This document shows positions 6,779-12,330 of a stretch of 12,330 nucleotides of DNA, piece by piece. Numbering within the stretch: the first letter of the stretch is position 1; each line of letters starts with the position of its first letter. This DNA comes from Rhodospirillales bacterium. Lineage in GTDB: Bacteria; Pseudomonadota; Alphaproteobacteria; Rhodospirillales; Casp-alpha2. Position numbers and translations under genes: made by a program. The stretch covers positions 1 through 12,330 of the forward strand of contig JAJFIE010000519.1 in the NCBI GenBank assembly GCA_021775275.1, read 5' to 3'. The notes beneath the pieces were generated by a model that saw nothing but the letters and a program-made list of their open reading frames with translations, was not told the DNA's origin and did not search any database.

Positions 6779-7338
6779 ATGGAAATCGCGGACACTGATG
6801 GCATTGCCCGCCTGATTGAAGCTGACACGTGGCGTATGGAAATATTGCGCGCCGTAGCGAGCCTCGGCCTTCCCGACTGGGCCATTGGCGCAGGCTTCGT
6901 GCGCGCCGCCGTGTGGGATGCATTGACCGACAAACCGGAGGCCACGCCCCTGCCCGATATCGACGTGATCTACTTCGACCCGGACAACACCGGTCCTGAG
7001 CGTGATCTTCGGTTGCTATCAGCTCTCACGGAAGCCCTGCCGGATGTTCCATGGGACCTGAAAAACCAGGCCCGTATGCATAAACGCAATGCGGATACGC
7101 CTACCGCGATACGGAAGACGCCGTGGCTCATTGGCTGGAGACGCCGACCTGTATTGCTGCACGGTTAGAGGGTGACGGGCGCGTCAATATCCTGGCGCCT
7201 CATGGCGTGGACGATCTGCTCTCGCTCCATGTCCGGCCAACACCGGCGGCACAAACAAAAATGGACCAGTACCACGCACGTATGGCAGCGAAAAACTGGG
7301 TCGGATTGTGGCCCGGCCTTTATGTTGAGGAATTATGA
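6779..7338 (+). pseudogene. nucleotidyltransferase family protein (PF06042-like), frameshifted
   Basis: Two adjacent frames together encode one protein of about 186 residues. The first, from ATG 6779, carries the family's N-terminal features, GAGFVRAAVWDAL and DIDVIYFDPDN, and WDLKNQARMH. It goes out of frame near 7100-7102 (after ADTP) and would otherwise run to a stop at 7166-7168. The second frame resumes at once with YRDTEDAVAHWLETP and contains the expected C-terminus (APHGVDDLLSLHVRPTP, then AAKNWVGLWPGLYV) to the TGA at 7336-7338. One missing base (a CCN codon reduced to CC) explains everything. No slippery heptamer is visible, so programmed frameshifting is unlikely; a real inactivating deletion or a sequencing error are the options. 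The family resembles nucleotidyltransferases by fold but has no defined substrate known to me. It starts one base after the phosphodiesterase stop and its stop overlaps the acetyltransferase start (ATGA). Confidence 0.85.
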
Positions 7339-7862
7339 TTGTTCGTGAAACAAACGGTGATGACCTCACTGAGGTTCTTGCCGTGGAAAGTGCAGCTTTC
7401 GGGGGTGATGAAATACTTGTCCAGCTTGTTCATAATCTGCTGCAAGACCCAAGCGCGCGTCCAATTCTGTCATTACTGGCCATTGAAGAAAATCAAGCCG
7501 TGGGACATATCCTGTTTACCAGCGCCACTGTTCAGGCTGCGTCCGCTTCTCTGCTCGCGCCATTGGCTGTAACACCCGGGTTTCAGAACCAGGGGATTGG
7601 CGGCCAGCTCATTAAAAGAGGACTCTCCATGTTAACGGAGTCCGGTATCGATCTGGTATTCGTGCTCGGGTACCCGAATTACTATCACCGCCATGGCTTT
7701 GAAACCGCTGGCCGGTTAGGCCTTCACGCCCCTTACCCAATCCCTGAGAAAAATGCCGATGCCTGGATGGTTCAGGCATTGCGCCCCGGCGTCATCGGTG
7801 AGGTGACCGGCACACTCACGTGTGCTGACGCCATTAACAACCTGAAATACTGGCAGGAATAA
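7335..7862 (+). CDS. GNAT family N-acetyltransferase
   Basis: A 175-residue complete single-domain GNAT enzyme, expected to transfer an acetyl group from acetyl-CoA to an amine of unknown identity. The acetyl-CoA motif QNQGIGG (84-90) follows the strand LLAPLAVTPGF (73-83). The later GYPNYYHRHGFETAG (112-126) is typical of the YhbS-like group (COG3153-type). The N-terminal IVRETNGDDLTEVLAVESAAF is the usual first strand and helix. The ATG overlaps the stop of the frameshifted upstream gene (ATGA, 7335-7338), so translation probably depended on coupling with that gene; if the upstream frameshift is genuine, ribosomes would stop about 170 bases earlier, which may lower expression. It converges with ccrM with only 3 bases between the two stop codons. 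Confidence 0.9.
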   Translation: MIVRETNGDDLTEVLAVESAAFGGDEILVQLVHNLLQDPSARPILSLLAIEENQAVGHILFTSATVQAASASLLAPLAVTPGFQNQGIGGQLIKRGLSMLTESGIDLVFVLGYPNYYHRHGFETAGRLGLHAPYPIPEKNADAWMVQALRPGVIGEVTGTLTCADAINNLKYWQE

Positions 7863-7865
7863 GCC

Positions 7866-9057
<1,192 letters not shown>

Positions 9058-9058
<1 letters not shown>

Positions 9059-9080
9059 AACATATGGGTTAACCATGTTG
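9058..9080. promoter_or_regulatory. inverted repeat with central GGTTAACC between rnhB and ccrM
   Basis: CAACAT (9058-9063) and ATGTTG (9075-9080) flank an 11-base spacer that contains the 8-bp palindrome GGTTAACC (9067-9074). The TTAA core resembles half of a CtrA box, but the second half at the required N7 spacing is not exact. It could also be a weak hairpin after rnhB. Confidence 0.35.
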
Positions 9081-9084
9081 GAAA

Positions 9085-9708
9085 TCAGCATCCGAGCAGC
9101 ACCCGGATCGGCTTGAAACTGCGCCGATGATGGGGCGTCACGCCCAATTCACTCAGCGCGGCCTGATGCTGGGCGGTGCCGTATCCGGCGTTGGTCTCCC
9201 AGCCATAACCGGGATGGGCCGCAGCCAAATCCGCCATGATGCCATCACGGGTTTCTTTTGCCACGATAGACGCGGCGGCGATGGAAAGGCTCTTTCCGTC
9301 GCCTTTGATGACTGTTTTAACCGCGCATGGCATCACGGGTTCCCGGTTGCCGTCCACCAGCGCCATGTCCGGTGTGGCGGGCAATGCCTCAACGGCGCGT
9401 CCCATAGCCATCATGGTGGCTTGTAGAATGTTATGGCGGTCAATTTCTGCCACGCTCGCCTGCCCCATGCCGAGATGGATTCCCGGTGTTTCGAGCAGCC
9501 GGGTAAAAAGATCGGCGCGAAGCGCCGCCTTCAGTTTTTTCGAATCATCCAGTTGCGCCAGCAATTCATCCGGCACGGCGCCCGGTTCCAGTACGGCCGC
9601 GCCCGCCACCACCGGACCGGCCCACGGTCCGCGCCCGGCTTCGTCGACACCTGCGATAACCGCGTAACCATCGGCCCGCATCGCATCTTCCAGCGTGAAA
9701 TCAGGCAC
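9085..9708 (-). CDS. rnhB: ribonuclease HII
   Basis: Cleaves RNA in RNA-DNA hybrids, including single ribonucleotides in DNA. The active-site block GVDEAGRGPWAGPVVAGA carries Asp22 and Glu23; DSKKL (55-59), VDGN (Asp119) and SIAAASIVAKETRD (last Asp155) supply the rest of the acidic centre; GYGTAQHQAAL and HRRSFKP close the domain. The chosen start is the GTG at 9708, giving 207 residues, a normal length. The longer frame from 9813 would add an Arg/Lys-rich leader that is only the out-of-frame reading of the antiporter's basic tail. An ATG at 9681 is the other option but would leave few residues before the first strand. The GTG overlaps the antiporter stop by 8 bases, so translation is likely coupled. 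ccrM follows downstream on the same strand. Confidence 0.93.
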   Translation of the reverse strand: MPDFTLEDAMRADGYAVIAGVDEAGRGPWAGPVVAGAAVLEPGAVPDELLAQLDDSKKLKAALRADLFTRLLETPGIHLGMGQASVAEIDRHNILQATMMAMGRAVEALPATPDMALVDGNREPVMPCAVKTVIKGDGKSLSIAAASIVAKETRDGIMADLAAAHPGYGWETNAGYGTAQHQAALSELGVTPHHRRSFKPIRVLLGC

Positions 9709-11209
9709 CGGTTTTCTTCTTTGGTGGAACGTTCTTTTTGGGACGGGCCGTCTTCGCCTTCTTTTTCGGCGCCGCCAATACTTCTTCCGGGGATTCAGGC
9801 GCGGGGTTTTCATTGGACGGCGGTGGCGGCGCTTTGGCGACGAGCGGGTTCTTCCGCTCGGCCTTTCGTCTTTTTAGTTCCCGCAATAACAGTTTCCAGC
9901 GATACACCAGCAATCGCCAAGTCCGGCGCGTGGATGACCGCGCTCCGTCGAAGGTCTCGGCCACCATCTCGGCCTCCGGCGCATAGACCAGTCGCATAAT
10001 TTCCGCCGCCGACTCCGTGCTTTCCTTGGCCAGAGATTGCAGTCGCCGGGCGGTAAACACATAGAGCGGACTGAGCGCCAGACTGATCACCGTCACCGCG
10101 ATCACAATTCGGCTGTCGTTGGAACTGATCAGGCCTGAATTCACACCGATTTGGGACAACAGGAACGAGAACTCGCCGATCTGGGTCAGCATGACCCCGG
10201 CCAGAAAGGCGTGCTGCCAGTCCTGCCCCAACATGCGCAGGGCGCCGACGTTAAGCACAGTCTTGAATACCGCGACCACCAGAAACAGGGAAACGACGGT
10301 GCCGATATTGTCCCAGATAAAGCCCAGATCCAGCAACAGGCCAATGGACAGGAAGAAGATCATCATCAGGATGCTCTGGATCGGCTTGGTCGCCTCGATC
10401 ATTGCATGGCGTTCAGTAGAACTGCCGACAATGATCCCGGCGATAAACGCCCCGTAAGCCGCCGACAGATCGAACAGACCGGACAGGGAGGCGGCGGCAA
10501 AGCAGAACACCAGGGCGGCCAGCGGTTTCAAATCCTCGTGCCCGGCAACGATGGCGGCGAATGGCAGGGTGATCTTCTTGCCTCGGCTGAGATAGAGGAT
10601 CAGCCCGGCCAGAACGGCGATGGAGCCGGCGATTTTGGGAATGGCGATCCAATCGAACCCACCGTCACTGCCGGGCGCATTCATGGCGCCCATGGCGCCG
10701 ACAATCAGCATCATGGGCACCACCGCCAGATCCTGGGCGATCAGCACGCCGACGGTGATGGTGCCTGTCCGGGTGCGCAGTTCACCCATATCCGCGAGAA
10801 CCTTGATGGCGACCGCCGTGGATGACAGCGCCACCACGAAGCCGAGCAGGATCGCAAGACCGATGGGCCAGTCGAACAGCTGCCAGAAAATCAGCATGAC
10901 GCCGGTGGACGCACCGATCTGTATAAGCGTGGTCAGTACGGCAATGCGCCAGATGCGGCGGAAGGCGCGTAACGACAGCTCCATCCCCACCACATAGAGC
11001 AGCATCAGCACGCCAAGCTCGGCCAGCACATCAATCTGATCGCGGTCGGTGACCAGTGCGAAAACCGATGGCCCCAATAGAATGCCCGCCAGAATATAGC
11101 CGACGATGGCGGGCTGGCGCAGGCGCTCCATAAAGATGCCGCACCCCATGGCCACCAGGGCGACAATGGCGATTTCCGTCAGACCTGAATGTTGCGCTGC
11201 CTGTTCCAT
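9701..11209 (-). CDS. CPA2 family monovalent cation:proton antiporter with basic, proline-rich C-terminal tail
   Basis: A 502-residue inner-membrane antiporter exchanging K+ or Na+ for H+. Residues 1-387 hold about 12 membrane segments with Kef-type motifs: LRQPAIVGYILAGILLGP (30-47), LGVLMLLYVVGMEL (65-78), ALSSTAVAIKVLADMG (127-142), AQDLAVVP (158-165, the buried acidic residue of the ion site), YGAFIAGIIVGSS (252-264) and FLSIGLLLDL (286-295). Many Kef-type proteins continue into a TrkA-N/RCK nucleotide-binding domain. Here residues 388-502 instead form a charged, helical, then low-complexity cytoplasmic tail with PPPP near 461 and a Lys/Pro/Ala-rich end (PKKKAKTARPKKNVPPKKK). The ATG at 11209 has AGGG 8 bases or so upstream. 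The gene is divergent from the cupin gene and leads into rnhB. The specific ion cannot be told from sequence. Confidence 0.9.
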   Translation of the reverse strand: MEQAAQHSGLTEIAIVALVAMGCGIFMERLRQPAIVGYILAGILLGPSVFALVTDRDQIDVLAELGVLMLLYVVGMELSLRAFRRIWRIAVLTTLIQIGASTGVMLIFWQLFDWPIGLAILLGFVVALSSTAVAIKVLADMGELRTRTGTITVGVLIAQDLAVVPMMLIVGAMGAMNAPGSDGGFDWIAIPKIAGSIAVLAGLILYLSRGKKITLPFAAIVAGHEDLKPLAALVFCFAAASLSGLFDLSAAYGAFIAGIIVGSSTERHAMIEATKPIQSILMMIFFLSIGLLLDLGFIWDNIGTVVSLFLVVAVFKTVLNVGALRMLGQDWQHAFLAGVMLTQIGEFSFLLSQIGVNSGLISSNDSRIVIAVTVISLALSPLYVFTARRLQSLAKESTESAAEIMRLVYAPEAEMVAETFDGARSSTRRTWRLLVYRWKLLLRELKRRKAERKNPLVAKAPPPPSNENPAPESPEEVLAAPKKKAKTARPKKNVPPKKKTGA

Positions 11210-11219
11210 GAGTTGACCC

Positions 11220-11267
11220 TAACATACTGAATTAAATTAGGCATGGACACATGATAAGAGTATGTTA
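11220..11267. promoter_or_regulatory. 9-bp inverted repeat in the antiporter-cupin divergent promoter region
   Basis: TAACATACT (11220-11228) and AGTATGTTA (11259-11267) are perfect inverted copies 30 bases apart, about 39 bases centre to centre (near four helical turns). They flank the AT-rich core between the two divergent genes. Each outward-reading arm contains TATGTT, which could double as a -10 element. A pair of operator half-sites for a regulator of both genes is plausible, but no regulator gene is in the window. Confidence 0.45.
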
Positions 11268-11309
11268 AAACTAGAACATATCATGAACAATTATTCAAAC
11301 GAGGCCATA

Positions 11310-11795
11310 ATGAGTAGCGAGACTCAAAAAAAGCATACGTTCCGCGTCGAAGATGTATCGGAGATCACCGGAAACGGTTATCCACCGCCGCTCGACCGGA
11401 TCGCCGAAGGACGCACAAAACGAAAGGTCAGCGATCATGCAGGCTTAAACGACTACGGCATCAACATCACAGCCCTACCACCCGGCGGCTGGTCGGCACA
11501 ACGCCATTGGCATGAGCAGGAAGATGAATTCATTTACATCATGTCTGGCGAACTGGTGCTAGTGACGGATGATGGCGAGGAAACCGTAACAGCCGGTCAC
11601 ATGATGGGTTTTCCCAAAGGATACAAGAACGGCCACCATCTGGTTAACCGGTCGAACGAGAACGCGGTTTACATGGAAATCGGCACTCGTTGCCGGGATG
11701 AAGTCTGCCACTACCCGGACGTGGATCTGTATATGGAGATGAAAAACGGTGAAGATATCTTTACCCACAAAGACGGCACGCCCTATCCGCCCTAA
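11310..11795 (+). CDS. cupin domain protein (metal-binding, COG3837-like)
   Basis: A 161-residue single-cupin protein. Motif 1 is seen in RHWHEQEDEFIYIMSGE (metal ligands His66, His68, Glu73), and motif 2 in GHMMGFPKGYKNGHHLVN (His109 or His110), so the mononuclear metal site looks intact. The C-terminal ICRD-type tail (GTRCRDEVCHYPDVDL, then DIFTHKDGTPYPP) resembles the broad group of uncharacterised alphaproteobacterial cupins rather than a known dioxygenase or isomerase. No function should be assigned beyond metal-binding beta barrel. The start at 11310 is chosen because GAGG (11301-11304) lies 5 bases upstream; in-frame ATGs at 11262 and 11283 have no ribosome site and would overlap the inverted repeat region. 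It is divergent from the antiporter and converges on the radical SAM gene with 12 bases between stops. Confidence 0.85.
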   Translation: MSSETQKKHTFRVEDVSEITGNGYPPPLDRIAEGRTKRKVSDHAGLNDYGINITALPPGGWSAQRHWHEQEDEFIYIMSGELVLVTDDGEETVTAGHMMGFPKGYKNGHHLVNRSNENAVYMEIGTRCRDEVCHYPDVDLYMEMKNGEDIFTHKDGTPYPP

Positions 11796-11807
11796 ACAGA
11801 CTCAAAC

Positions 11808-12330
11808 TCAGAATAAAGCCATCTGGAAGCCGGGCGGGACCGGTGGTTGAAACAGGTCCGTCCGGAGCGGCAGTTCCGAAGGCTCACGCTGGTTCAGGCA
11901 AAGCTTGCGGCAAGCCAGCCGGAAACGTTTTTCCATCAAATCCGCATACTCCCCCGTGCCCCGCATGCGGCTGTCGAAATCTGACTGATAAAGCTTACCG
12001 TCACGGGTCTCTCGGACACCGTTAAGAACGCGCGACGCCCGGTCCGGCACATGGGCCTCCAACCAGTCCGCAAACAGCTCTTTCAACTCAAGCGGCAAAC
12101 GCAACAGAGTATAATAGGCTGACCTGGCGCCGTTTTCTGCGGCGGCGCTCAACAGGTCTTCAAGCTCATGGTCGTTCAGGTGCGGAATCATGGGAGCCGC
12201 CATGACGGTGACGGGGACGCCCGCGCCCATCAGCGCCTTGATGGCGTCCAGACGTTTCCCCGGTGTTGAGGCGCGGGGCTCCATGGTGCGGGCAAGGGTA
12301 CGGTCCAGCGTGGTGACCGACATGCCGACA
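11808..12330 (-). CDS. PA0069 family radical SAM protein, N-terminal part outside the window
   Basis: The frame is open to the right edge, so the 5' end of the gene, including the CxxxCxxC cluster-binding motif, lies beyond base 12330; the ATG at 12323 is internal. About 173 C-terminal residues are visible: VTTLDRTLARTMEPRASTPGK, then the barrel strand AAPMIPHLNDHELEDLL, LLRLPLELKELFADWLEAH, and a tail ending RTDLFQPPVPPGFQMALF. This pattern is characteristic of the PA0069-type radical SAM family, which is related to SplB-like proteins but has no established reaction that I know. In several alphaproteobacteria the gene sits close to rnhB and ccrM; here the antiporter and cupin genes lie between. 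No truncation or frameshift is seen inside the visible part. Confidence 0.88.
   Translation of the reverse strand, partial: VGMSVTTLDRTLARTMEPRASTPGKRLDAIKALMGAGVPVTVMAAPMIPHLNDHELEDLLSAAAENGARSAYYTLLRLPLELKELFADWLEAHVPDRASRVLNGVRETRDGKLYQSDFDSRMRGTGEYADLMEKRFRLACRKLCLNQREPSELPLRTDLFQPPVPPGFQMALF

Noticed and set aside
5743-6945. A 400-residue minus-strand open frame
   Set aside because: It is a shadow of the phosphodiesterase and methyltransferase-family genes. Its composition (His, Arg and Met rich, no hydrophobic core pattern) is not protein-like and no ribosome site is seen.
7094-7110. Programmed -1 frameshift in the nucleotidyltransferase gene
   Set aside because: No slippery heptamer, downstream pseudoknot or internal Shine-Dalgarno sequence is visible at the shift point. 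A base deletion explains the data more simply.
9709-9813. An N-terminal Arg/Lys-rich extension of RNase HII
   Set aside because: It overlaps the antiporter coding sequence in another frame and only mirrors that protein's Lys/Pro-rich tail. The GTG at 9708 overlaps the antiporter stop in the usual coupled arrangement and gives a normal-length enzyme.
10151-10825. A 224-residue plus-strand frame, rich in Gly, Gln, His and Asp, opposite the antiporter
   Set aside because: It is the antisense reading of membrane-helix codons. The low-complexity composition arises from that and there is no start context.

Overview
The window reads as chromosomal DNA of an alphaproteobacterium. The strongest marker is a full-length CcrM-type GANTC methyltransferase directly downstream of an RNase HII gene, with the end of a PA0069-family radical SAM gene nearby. 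A twin-helix small membrane protein beside a PduO-type cobalamin adenosyltransferase and a 3-hydroxybutyryl-CoA dehydrogenase also fits that class. Gene density is high, no gap without a gene exceeds about 190 bases, and I see no rRNA, tRNA, insertion sequence, phage gene or CRISPR array. Genus cannot be fixed from the sequence alone.

Left part (1-4988, all + strand): the last two thirds of an Fe-S/flavin oxidoreductase of the old-yellow-enzyme / 2,4-dienoyl-CoA reductase type, cut by the window edge; a LysE-family exporter 19 bases behind it; a membrane diguanylate cyclase with a PilJ-like sensor segment; then the twin-helix protein, the cobalamin adenosyltransferase and, behind its own promoter and a leader hairpin, 3-hydroxybutyryl-CoA dehydrogenase.

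Middle (5004-7862): a homocysteine S-methyltransferase-family gene on the minus strand is divergent from a tight + strand cluster of three genes: a calcineurin-like phosphodiesterase, a nucleotidyltransferase-family gene broken by a one-base frameshift, and a GNAT acetyltransferase whose start overlaps the stop of the broken gene.

Right part (7866-12330): on the minus strand a CPA2 cation:proton antiporter, rnhB and ccrM run in one direction, with rnhB starting inside the end of the antiporter gene. Four GANTC sites cluster within 95 bases around the ccrM start, suggesting methylation-state autoregulation. A cupin gene is divergent from the antiporter across a 9-bp inverted repeat and convergent with the truncated PA0069-family radical SAM gene at the right edge.

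I see no convincing new multi-gene system. The most useful leads are the ccrM promoter architecture, the hairpin leader of the dehydrogenase gene, the altered zinc site of the methyltransferase-family protein, the frameshifted nucleotidyltransferase and the antiporter with a basic tail in place of an RCK domain.
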